DNA of 36,806 bases from CAZTXD01 sp964617995. GTDB lineage: Bacteria > Actinomycetota > Acidimicrobiia > Spongiisociales > ZC4RG35. The stretch is taken from contig CAZTXD010000019.1 of assembly GCA_964617995.1 (NCBI GenBank), positions 1 through 36,806 on the forward strand, read 5' to 3'. Below the pieces are notes generated by a model, which made no database searches, was not told where the DNA came from, and worked only from the letters and a program-made list of their open reading frames with translations. A program made the position numbers and the translations under genes. Below, piece after piece: positions 13,471 to 21,276 of this stretch. Position 1 is the stretch's first letter, and the number at the start of each line of letters is the position of its first letter.

Positions 13471-15585
13471 GTGAGTGGATCCGACTGGTACATAAGCGAT
13501 GCATCCGGCCGCGCGATTGCGGCCATGGCTGCAGGACGCCCCGGGGATCGCGATCTCCTGAACTCGCCCGAAGCCAACCATCTCGCCTACCGCCACGGCC
13601 TGGCCGTGACCGCCGCACGGGCTCTGGATCCAGCTACTGCTCGAGGTCGCTACATGTCGGCGGTGGTGGCACGTATGGCTGCCAGACATGCCTGCATCGA
13701 CAGCCACCTCAGGTCGATCCTCGCGATGATGGCGGACGGCGGCGTGAGGGTCTCGGTGGTCAAAGGCCCGCTGTTGGCGCGGGTGTATCAGGATCCATCG
13801 GTGCGCACCTACACCGACGTCGACCTGGTGGTTCCCCGCTCCGATCTGCAGCTGGCGCTAGAGCTCCTCGCCGGGTACGAGGCGATCGGCGCCATTCCTG
13901 CCAAGGTTCCCGCCGCCGACAAGCGTGACATCGTCGTCAGGGACCCTTCAGGGGTCCAGTTCACCGTCGATCTCCACTGGGACTTGTTCAGTTTCCACCA
14001 GCTCGCCGGAAGTGCCGGCGCCGCCATGTCGGAGTCGTGGGAGTCCGCTCGATTTCATTCCGACCACCCGATCGGTCCGATATGGGTCCTGCCCGATCCG
14101 ACCGTCGTCAGTTTCCTCTGCCTCCATGCATTGTTGGACCACCGCTTCCGCTTGATTCTCTACCGTGACTTGAGGGAGCTGGCGGCCCGAGGTGTCGACT
14201 GGGACGGATTGGCTGACTTCGCTCTCACGTACGAACTGGCCAGCTTCAACTACCTGGCCTGGCTCATCGCTGCCCGGGCGACCGATGCCGCTGTACCCGA
14301 CCGATTCCTCGACAGGATGAGGCGAGGGAACATGATCGAGGGGGTGGCGGAGACGTACCTGAAACGCGTCGATCTGGTTCGTTTCGCCGGTCACCGGGTC
14401 CACCCCCTCAACCTGGCCCTCACCTTGGTACACGACCGGGCGGCCCAGAGGCGCCAGCTCCTGGTCAAGGCGCCGTTCGCATTTCCGGGATGGCGCAGAC
14501 GTGTGCAGACCTCGTCACAGACTGCGTCCAGTACGCTCGATATCCTCGTCACCTCCAATGCTCGTCGCGGGGCCGAGGTATTCGGACGCGCCCTTTCCGA
14601 TCAGCTACTGATGAGAGGCTGGGACGTCTCACTGGTCTCGCTCCACGGTGGCGAGCGGCCGGCGGTGGACACTACTCCCATAATCGGTGACGGCGTGAGG
14701 CTGCGCGGGTTACGGCCAGCGGTCGTGGCCGGCTTGCGGCGCCGTTTCCGTGTCAAACGCCCGGCGGTGGTGCTCGCCAACGGAGGCGCCACACTGCGGT
14801 ACGCGGTGGTGGCCGCGCTACTCAGCAGGTCTCGTCCCCGGCTCATATACGGATCGATCGGTGAGCCCGGGTTCTGGCTGCGCGGCAGACTGCATCGCCG
14901 ACTGCAACGAGTTCTGATCAAGGCTTGCGACCATGTGATCGCGGTGTCCGAGGCGACGGGTCGCTCCCTCACCGATGAGCTTGGCCTGCCTCCCGAGAAA
15001 ATCACCGTGGTTCATCCCGGCGTTGACGAGCGATGGTTTGAGCTGCCGGAGCGTCCGGAACGCTCGGGTCCATTGCGTGTCCTGTACGCCGGCAATCTCT
15101 CCTTCGAGAAGGCCCCGCTACTGGCAGTCGAAGTCGCGGCGAGGCTCGACAGCAACGTAGCACTGCGCCTGGCCGGCGACGGCCCCCTCCGTGCCCGGGT
15201 GGAGGCGGCCGCCGGGAACTCGGTGGAAGTCATCGGATCCGTCCCCGACCTGGTTCCCCACATGGAGTGGGCCGACGTACTGTTGCTGCCCTCGCTCACT
15301 GAAGGCCTTCCCGGAGTGGCGGTAGAGGCGTCAGCTTCGGGGCTGCCGGTGGTAGCGGCCGAGGTCGGCGGCGTGGGTGAGGTGGTAATAGACGGCGTCA
15401 CCGGTTTCCTCGTGCCACCCGGGGAGGTCGACGGGTTCGTTGCGGCCGTGGTGCGGCTGATCGAGGATCGTGAGCTGCGGCTGAAGATGGGCAAAGCCGC
15501 TCGCAACCGCGCAAGGGAGCATTTCCGCCTCGAGAGCAGCGTCGATGACTACGAGATGGTGCTGCGCAGGGCCACATATCGATGA
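13471..15585 (+). CDS. Nucleotidyltransferase (NTP_transf_5-like) fused to GT4 glycosyltransferase
   Basis: A 704-residue two-domain protein. Residues about 60-340 match the uncharacterised nucleotidyltransferase family PF14907: VVKGPLLARVYQDPSVRTYT, then the metal-binding D-V-D near 116-118 and the typical helical C-terminus. Such proteins travel with PqqD and HprK-like kinases. From about 355 a GT-B glycosyltransferase of family 4 begins (ILVTSNARRGAEVFGRAL, GERPAVD, VSEATGRSL, VLYAGNLSFEKAP) with the EX7E motif in TEGLPGVAVEASASG. The GTG 13471 start has GGGAGAG upstream. The junction is continuous, so it is a genuine fusion in this assembly. It is coupled (ATGA) to the next glycosyltransferase. 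Confidence 0.88.
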   Translation: MSGSDWYISDASGRAIAAMAAGRPGDRDLLNSPEANHLAYRHGLAVTAARALDPATARGRYMSAVVARMAARHACIDSHLRSILAMMADGGVRVSVVKGPLLARVYQDPSVRTYTDVDLVVPRSDLQLALELLAGYEAIGAIPAKVPAADKRDIVVRDPSGVQFTVDLHWDLFSFHQLAGSAGAAMSESWESARFHSDHPIGPIWVLPDPTVVSFLCLHALLDHRFRLILYRDLRELAARGVDWDGLADFALTYELASFNYLAWLIAARATDAAVPDRFLDRMRRGNMIEGVAETYLKRVDLVRFAGHRVHPLNLALTLVHDRAAQRRQLLVKAPFAFPGWRRRVQTSSQTASSTLDILVTSNARRGAEVFGRALSDQLLMRGWDVSLVSLHGGERPAVDTTPIIGDGVRLRGLRPAVVAGLRRRFRVKRPAVVLANGGATLRYAVVAALLSRSRPRLIYGSIGEPGFWLRGRLHRRLQRVLIKACDHVIAVSEATGRSLTDELGLPPEKITVVHPGVDERWFELPERPERSGPLRVLYAGNLSFEKAPLLAVEVAARLDSNVALRLAGDGPLRARVEAAAGNSVEVIGSVPDLVPHMEWADVLLLPSLTEGLPGVAVEASASGLPVVAAEVGGVGEVVIDGVTGFLVPPGEVDGFVAAVVRLIEDRELRLKMGKAARNRAREHFRLESSVDDYEMVLRRATYR

Positions 15586-17351
15586 CCGAGTCGAAGCCGA
15601 CCATCGCTCACCTCGCCACCGTCGACCTCAGTCTGCGCTACCTGCTCCTCCCCCAATTGCGCGCGGCGCTGAAGGTGGGGGTCCGTTCGGTGGGCATCTC
15701 GGCACCGGGTCCATGGGTAGTGGAGTTGACCGAGTTCGGTATTGAGCATTTGGCCCTTGCCACGTCTACCCGAGGCAGGAGCCTGGGCAAGGATCTGCGG
15801 GCCGCCTGGGACCTCTATTGGGGTTTGCGGCGCCTTCGCCCCCAGATCCTGCATACCCACAATCCCAAGCCGGGACTGTATGGCCGGATCGTTGGACGCC
15901 TGGCCCGCGTCCCGATCGTCGTCAACACGGTTCACGGTCTTTACGCCACCCCCGATGATCCTCTCATGAAGCGGGCGATCGTCTACGGCCTCGAAGCCGT
16001 CGCCGCTCGACTGTCGGACCTGGAGCTCGTGCAGAGTCGGGAGGACGCTGAATTGATGCAGCGCCTCCGGCTAGCGCCCTCCGGTCGGGTCATCCACCTC
16101 GGCAACGGCGTCGACCTCACACGCTTCGACCCATCGACTGTTGGCGAGGACGCTCGTGCCCATGTGCGTCGGGAGCTGGAGGTGGACGACGACGAGATCC
16201 TGGTCGGCATGGTGGGACGGCTAGTACGGGAGAAGGGTTATGTGGAGCTGTTCGAGGCAGCGTCGATGGTGGGGAACGGGTTTGTCTTCGTTTGCATCGG
16301 CCCGGATGATCCAGAGAAGGCCGATTCCCTACCCCCCGGGCTCATCGAAAGGGCACGGAGTCGGGGCATCCGGTTCCTGGGAATGCGGACCGACGTCGAG
16401 CGCTTCTACGCAGCCATGGACGTTTTCGTGTTGCCCTCCCACCGGGAAGGATTCCCTCGGGCGGCGATGGAAGCGGCAGCGATGGGCTTGCCGATCGTGG
16501 CAACCGATATTCGCGGCTGCCGTGAGGTGGTAGAGCCAGGACGAAGCGGGCTTCTCGTTCCGGTGGGTGACCCTGCGCGACTGGCGGAAGCGCTGAAGTC
16601 GCTGGTTGAGGCGGACGAGAGGCAGAGGATGTCTAGGGAGGCCCGTCGTCTGGCTGCTGAGCGATTTGATGAGCGAGGGGTGGTACTCACAGTGATGAGG
16701 GCGTACACACGTCTGGCCCGTGTGAAAGGACTCGAGGGTCTCGCCGCCACTCTCGCCGGAACCGGACCTACGTCGGTCGACATCCGCCCAGCATCCTCCG
16801 CCGACGCCGTTTTCGTGGCTACGCTGCACGCCGCTTCGATCGACAGCGGCTTTCTGCCGAGGCTGGGGACGAGGTTTCTGGCCCTCCTATACGGGGTGCT
16901 GGCCGATGACCCGGGAGGGGTGCTCCTGGTGGCGGAGGACGACACCGGACCGGTGGGTTTCGTGGCGGGGAGCGTGTCAACTGCGGCGTTTTACCGCAGA
17001 TTCCTGCGCAGGTACGGACTACGGGCGCTGGCCGCTGTCGGTCTTCGCCTGCTGAGCCCCTTGGCCATTCGACGGGCGATCGAGTCCCTTCGCTACGGGG
17101 GGACGGATGGTGCATCCGGAGCAGAGTTGCTGTCGATGGCGGTGGTGGCCGATCGAAGGGGCCGGGGCATTGCTCAGCGTCTCGGCTCACAGCTGCTCGA
17201 GGCGCTGGACACCGATCGGGTCAGGGTGGTGGTCGGTTCCGCCAACCGTGTAGCGATCACCGCCTATCAGAGGATGGGCTTCGTTCCCGCCGGGGAGATC
17301 GAGGTGCACCGCGGCGAGAAATCGGAGGTCCTCGAATGGTCGGCGCACTAG
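15582..17351 (+). CDS. GT4 glycosyltransferase fused to GNAT acetyltransferase
   Basis: A 589-residue protein. Residues 1-385 form a GT4 enzyme resembling the N,N'-diacetylbacillosaminyl-diphospho-undecaprenol transferase group: ILHTHNPKPGLYGRIVGR, VNTVHGLYATPDD, GNGVDLTRFDP, GMVGRLVREKGY, and EX7E in HREGFPRAAMEAAAMGLP. Residues about 396-585 are a GNAT domain (DIRPASSADAVFVATLHAAS, with acetyl-CoA loop DRRGRGIAQRLGSQLLEAL). The pair could acetylate an amino sugar and transfer it in one polypeptide. It overlaps the upstream gene by four bases and the downstream gene by 16. Confidence 0.9.
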   Translation: MTESKPTIAHLATVDLSLRYLLLPQLRAALKVGVRSVGISAPGPWVVELTEFGIEHLALATSTRGRSLGKDLRAAWDLYWGLRRLRPQILHTHNPKPGLYGRIVGRLARVPIVVNTVHGLYATPDDPLMKRAIVYGLEAVAARLSDLELVQSREDAELMQRLRLAPSGRVIHLGNGVDLTRFDPSTVGEDARAHVRRELEVDDDEILVGMVGRLVREKGYVELFEAASMVGNGFVFVCIGPDDPEKADSLPPGLIERARSRGIRFLGMRTDVERFYAAMDVFVLPSHREGFPRAAMEAAAMGLPIVATDIRGCREVVEPGRSGLLVPVGDPARLAEALKSLVEADERQRMSREARRLAAERFDERGVVLTVMRAYTRLARVKGLEGLAATLAGTGPTSVDIRPASSADAVFVATLHAASIDSGFLPRLGTRFLALLYGVLADDPGGVLLVAEDDTGPVGFVAGSVSTAAFYRRFLRRYGLRALAAVGLRLLSPLAIRRAIESLRYGGTDGASGAELLSMAVVADRRGRGIAQRLGSQLLEALDTDRVRVVVGSANRVAITAYQRMGFVPAGEIEVHRGEKSEVLEWSAH

Positions 17352-18286
17352 CCGCCGCGGTGATCACGGCCGGATGGTGTGGGATCCTCCCGGCGCTGGG
17401 GCCGCGCCTCGGTTTCGTCGACCGCCCCGACAACGAGATCCTCAAAGTCCACACCAGGCCGGCGGTTGCGTTGGCCGGACCCGGTTTGCTGTTGGGCCTG
17501 ATCACAGGCCTGACCATCGCCGGGACAGTCCCGGTCGCGGAGGTGATCGGTCTCGTGGCTTTCACCTTGCTAGGGGTAATCGACGACCGCTTTCAGCTTT
17601 CGCCCACTGTGCGGATCCTCGTGGAGGTTGCGGCTGCCGTTCTGGTCTCGGCCCGTTGGTGGCCCCAGGGGGTAGGTCTCGCGCTGACCGGAGCGCTGGT
17701 CATCTTCGTGGCTGTCAACGCCGTCAATCTCTATGACGGCATCGACGGTCTAGCAGGGGGAACTGGCGTAGTCGGGCTGGCGATGATAGCGGCGGTCGCC
17801 GCCCTCGCCGATGCCCCACGCTTGCTTCCGGCGCTGCTGGCGGCTGCCCTGGTGGGCTTCTTGCCGTTCAACCGACATCCGGCCAAGGTGTTCCTGGGAG
17901 ATGGCGGTGCCTACTTGGTGGGGGCCGTAACCGCCATTGCCCTGTGGGATGTCGGAACTGAGCGTGGGTGGTACGGCAGCGTCGCCGCTCTCGGGTTCCT
18001 GGGAATGTTCGGGGTCGACCTCATCGTCACGATCATCCGCCGAATGCGAGTCGGCGCCCCTCTGTTCGTCGGTGATCGCCGGCATCTCTACGACGTCATG
18101 GTGTCCGCCGGTATCTCGGTGACGGGAGTGGCTATCCGCCTGGTGGTGGCCCATCTGGCTGTCGTGGCGCTGGTCGGTAGCGCCGTGCTGTTGCTGGACC
18201 CACCTCGGGCGGCGGCGACCGTGGCCGCGCTCGGTATGGTCGCCGTCGCTCTCGGACTTAGGAGAACGGCGCGTTCCCCAGCTTGA
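17336..18286 (+). CDS. Polyprenyl-phosphate phospho-sugar transferase (WecA/MraY family)
   Basis: A 316-residue integral membrane enzyme that transfers a HexNAc-1-phosphate-type sugar from a UDP-sugar to undecaprenyl phosphate, initiating glycan assembly. Family signatures are present: the N-terminal DRPDNEILKVHTRP, GVIDDR (near residues 80-86), the catalytic NLYDGIDGLAGG (131-142), FLGDGGA (186-192) and RRHLYD (near 250). About nine to ten membrane spans are suggested by the hydrophobic pattern. It overlaps the GT4-GNAT gene by 16 bases and ends five bases before the convergent epimerase. It is probably the initiating enzyme of this polysaccharide locus. Confidence 0.92.
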   Translation: MVGALAAAVITAGWCGILPALGPRLGFVDRPDNEILKVHTRPAVALAGPGLLLGLITGLTIAGTVPVAEVIGLVAFTLLGVIDDRFQLSPTVRILVEVAAAVLVSARWWPQGVGLALTGALVIFVAVNAVNLYDGIDGLAGGTGVVGLAMIAAVAALADAPRLLPALLAAALVGFLPFNRHPAKVFLGDGGAYLVGAVTAIALWDVGTERGWYGSVAALGFLGMFGVDLIVTIIRRMRVGAPLFVGDRRHLYDVMVSAGISVTGVAIRLVVAHLAVVALVGSAVLLLDPPRAAATVAALGMVAVALGLRRTARSPA

Positions 18287-18290
18287 GCGC

Positions 18291-19175
18291 TCAGCCGTCG
18301 CTTTCCATGCTGTCCATCAGCCTGTCGAGACCTGCCTCGAACGTCATTCTCGGCTTCCAACCCAGCGTCTGTCGAATACGCTCGGCCGACACCAGCGCTG
18401 GTGGTACGTCGCCTGGTCGAGCGGGGCCGAAGACGAGATCGGTCGGGTAGCGGTGCACCACCCGCTCGGCCAGCTCCTTGATAGTCGTCGTTTCGGGAGC
18501 GATCGTGTTCAGGGCCACCCCCGACAGCCGAGACTCAGCCCCGAGCCGGAATGCCTCGGCGATGTCGGAGGCGTGGGTGAACTGGCGGCCCTGCAGGCCG
18601 TCGCCAGCGATGGTGATCGGCTCACCGCGACGGGCCCGGTCGATGAAGATCCGGAACACGGAGTTGGGTCGGAGCCCTGCTCCGTAGGCGGTTCCGAGCC
18701 GCAGGGCGATTCCCGACAGGCCCTGCAAGCGACAGGCCGCGACGAGCATCTGCTCGCCGGCCAGTTTGGTGATGCTGTATGGGTGGTCGGGTTTGCACGG
18801 ATGGTCCTCGTCGAGGGGCTCGTATGCGGGAGTGCCATAGACCTCCCAGGTCGATGCATAGACGACTCGCGCTCCGTGAGTCAGAGCAGCATTCACCACG
18901 TTGGTCGTTCCGACGACGTTCACCGCGGCGGCCAGTTCCGGCCTCTCGGCCGCCAGGTAGACATCACCTACGGCAGCAACATGACAAACAACCGCGACGC
19001 CGTCAGTGGCAGCTGATACCGCCTCAGCGTCGAGGAGATCGCCGGTTATGCAGGTAGCTCCTGGCACTGCATGCGGTTTCTCATCCAAGGTCCTCACTTC
19101 CCATCCCTGGGCCATCAAGTGACCCATGACGTGAGAACCGAGGAAGCCGGCCGCGCCGGTGACCAACACTCTCAT
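18291..19175 (-). CDS. NAD-dependent nucleotide-sugar epimerase/dehydratase
   Basis: A 294-residue extended SDR. GAAGFLGS (residues 7-14) binds NAD; STWEVYG and the catalytic YSITK (near 134-138) are present, followed by RLGTAYGAGLRPNSV and a typical sugar-binding end (LGWKPRMTFEAGLDRLM). It resembles UDP-glucose/GlcNAc 4-epimerases and related dehydratases; the exact sugar cannot be read. It is divergent from the FlaA1-type gene (196 bases between starts) and converges on the WecA-like gene. Confidence 0.9.
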   Translation of the reverse strand: MRVLVTGAAGFLGSHVMGHLMAQGWEVRTLDEKPHAVPGATCITGDLLDAEAVSAATDGVAVVCHVAAVGDVYLAAERPELAAAVNVVGTTNVVNAALTHGARVVYASTWEVYGTPAYEPLDEDHPCKPDHPYSITKLAGEQMLVAACRLQGLSGIALRLGTAYGAGLRPNSVFRIFIDRARRGEPITIAGDGLQGRQFTHASDIAEAFRLGAESRLSGVALNTIAPETTTIKELAERVVHRYPTDLVFGPARPGDVPPALVSAERIRQTLGWKPRMTFEAGLDRLMDSMESDG

Positions 19176-19371
19176 TGTGTCCTCCCGAGCCCGAGAATCG
19201 GTAGGGCAATAAGGCTACTCATACGAACGCGCTTGTCCAGAAGACCGCTCCCGGGCCGGCCGAAAATGGGTCCGAACGCCTACCTGGATCACGAGCAGGT
19301 GGTCCTAGCATCTCTCATCAGGATCGCTACACTGCGTGGCGGGCAAAGGGAATTCCAGGGAGGCAAGGGAA

Positions 19372-21276
19372 ATGTGGGGCACCCACTCTGAGCGGGTCCG
19401 GGCTCCCGTTGGGAGGTCACTCTCGGTGAAGGCCGCGCGCGTCCGCGCCGACCTGGCCTTCGCAGTGATAGATGCATTCCTGGTCGTGGCTGCCTACATC
19501 GTTGCTTTGGCGATCAGGATGATCGATCCCGGAGTCTCCGAACGCTACTGGTCCGACCTCGCGGCGTACTTACCCTTGTTGGTTCTGATCCATGTCGTCG
19601 CCAATGTGCTGGCCGGCGCCTACGGACACGTTTGGGAACATGCCAGTGTTGCCGAGGCGCGGCAGGTACTTCTGTCCAACCTCGGTGCGCTGCTGGCAGC
19701 CGGTGGTTTCGTCATCTTTCACGAGAGCCGTCCTATCCCTTTGAGCACCGTGGTCCTCGGTGCGGCGATCTCGACCGGTGGCATGGGCCTGGTGCGCTTC
19801 CGTTCCCGCATGTTCTCTTATCGACGTCTGTCCGCGTCGAAAGCACGGCCAAGGGCGCTGGTCGTCGGCACGGGTAGGGCGGCTGCGACCTTCGCACGCG
19901 AAGCCGCCTCGACTGTCGAGGTTCTGGGTTTCATATCACCCGATGGGATCCGCCCCCAGCGGTGGTTGGCGGGGCTACCTATCGTCGCCTCATTGCAGGA
20001 TCTGGTGAGCACCATCGAGGAGTTGGAAGCAGAGCAAGTGGTTGTCGTGGGTGGTAGCGACGAACTCGTGCGATCGGTGGTGGATGCATGTATTGCGATC
20101 GATGTTCGTCTGAGGATCCTGCGCGACCCGGCGGCATTGATGGAAGACCGTCATGCTGCTGTGGACGTGCGGGACATCGAGGTGGCCGACCTGTTGCCCA
20201 GACCCGAGGTACACATCGACCCGGTGGCCGTGCGAGAAGTGCTGGAGGGCCGCCGTGTACTCGTGACCGGAGGTGGTGGTTCGATCGGAGCCGAGATCGT
20301 CCGTCAGGTTCTGGCTTTCTCGCCGGCCCGGGTATTGGCGCTCGACCACGACGAGACCCTATTGCACGAAATGATCCTCAGCCTTGGTAGTGGACAGAGT
20401 CAGGTCACTCCGATCCTTGTCGACGTACGCGATGCCCGGCGACTGACCGATCGAATCGCGGAACTCTCACCCGAGGTGGTATTCCATGCAGCCGCCCTGA
20501 AGCACGTGCCGGTCCTGGAGGAGTATCCCGATGAAGCGCACAAGACGAATGTAAGGGGTACCGTGAACCTGCTGGAGGCTCTACGAAAGATCCAGCTCGA
20601 GAGATTCGTTCTCATCAGCACGGACAAGGCGGTTCGGCCGGTGAGTGTGATGGGTGCATCCAAACGAGTCGCGGAGATGTTGGTCCAGCAGGAAGGGCTC
20701 CGTGCGGGTGCGGGGATCTGCACATCGGTGCGTTTCGGAAACGTACTCGGAAGTCGGGGTTCTGTCGTACCGACTTTCGTCAGTCAGATCCAGGCGGGTG
20801 GGCCCGTGACAATCACCGACGAGAACATGGCGAGGTACTTCATGACGGTCGGCGAGGCAGTGCAGTTGGTCCTTCAGGCTGGGGCACTAGCCAAGGGCGG
20901 AGAAGTCTTCGTACTTGACATGGGAGAGCCGGTCAGGATCCTCGATCTGGCACGCCGAATCATCCGCCTGGCGGGTCTCGTGCCGGGTCGAGACATCGAC
21001 GTGCGCGTGACGGGGATCCGTCCTGGTGAGAGGCTGGAGGAGGCGTTGGCACACGGTGAACTGCTGCCGACAGACCACCCCAAGCTACGTTTCACCGCAC
21101 CTCCCTCCCCTGGGCCTGTCACGATCGCCGACTTCGTCTCTTTGCTGGACGAGATGGCCGAGCGGGGCGACCAGCTGGGTGTGCGTGAAGGGTTGCGCGA
21201 TCTGGCCGTGCACGAATGGGACGGTACAGAGACCGTTCATCTCGAGTCTGCGGATAGTCTTACGTCGTGGACCTGA
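19372..21276 (+). CDS. FlaA1/CapD-type membrane nucleotide-sugar 4,6-dehydratase
   Basis: A 634-residue protein with four N-terminal membrane segments, a first Rossmann-like domain (VVGTGRAAA near 164), and a catalytic SDR domain starting at RRVLVTGGGGSIGAEIVRQ (near 298). It has HAAALKHVPVLEEYP and VISTDKAVRPVSVMGASKR, where Met replaces the usual SDR Tyr, as is normal in the FlaA1/PglF class. Such enzymes convert UDP-GlcNAc to a 4-keto-6-deoxy sugar. ATG 19372 is chosen because AGGGAGG and AAGGGA precede it; GTG 19336 in the same frame is less likely. It overlaps the co-polymerase by ten bases. Confidence 0.92.
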   Translation: MWGTHSERVRAPVGRSLSVKAARVRADLAFAVIDAFLVVAAYIVALAIRMIDPGVSERYWSDLAAYLPLLVLIHVVANVLAGAYGHVWEHASVAEARQVLLSNLGALLAAGGFVIFHESRPIPLSTVVLGAAISTGGMGLVRFRSRMFSYRRLSASKARPRALVVGTGRAAATFAREAASTVEVLGFISPDGIRPQRWLAGLPIVASLQDLVSTIEELEAEQVVVVGGSDELVRSVVDACIAIDVRLRILRDPAALMEDRHAAVDVRDIEVADLLPRPEVHIDPVAVREVLEGRRVLVTGGGGSIGAEIVRQVLAFSPARVLALDHDETLLHEMILSLGSGQSQVTPILVDVRDARRLTDRIAELSPEVVFHAAALKHVPVLEEYPDEAHKTNVRGTVNLLEALRKIQLERFVLISTDKAVRPVSVMGASKRVAEMLVQQEGLRAGAGICTSVRFGNVLGSRGSVVPTFVSQIQAGGPVTITDENMARYFMTVGEAVQLVLQAGALAKGGEVFVLDMGEPVRILDLARRIIRLAGLVPGRDIDVRVTGIRPGERLEEALAHGELLPTDHPKLRFTAPPSPGPVTIADFVSLLDEMAERGDQLGVREGLRDLAVHEWDGTETVHLESADSLTSWT

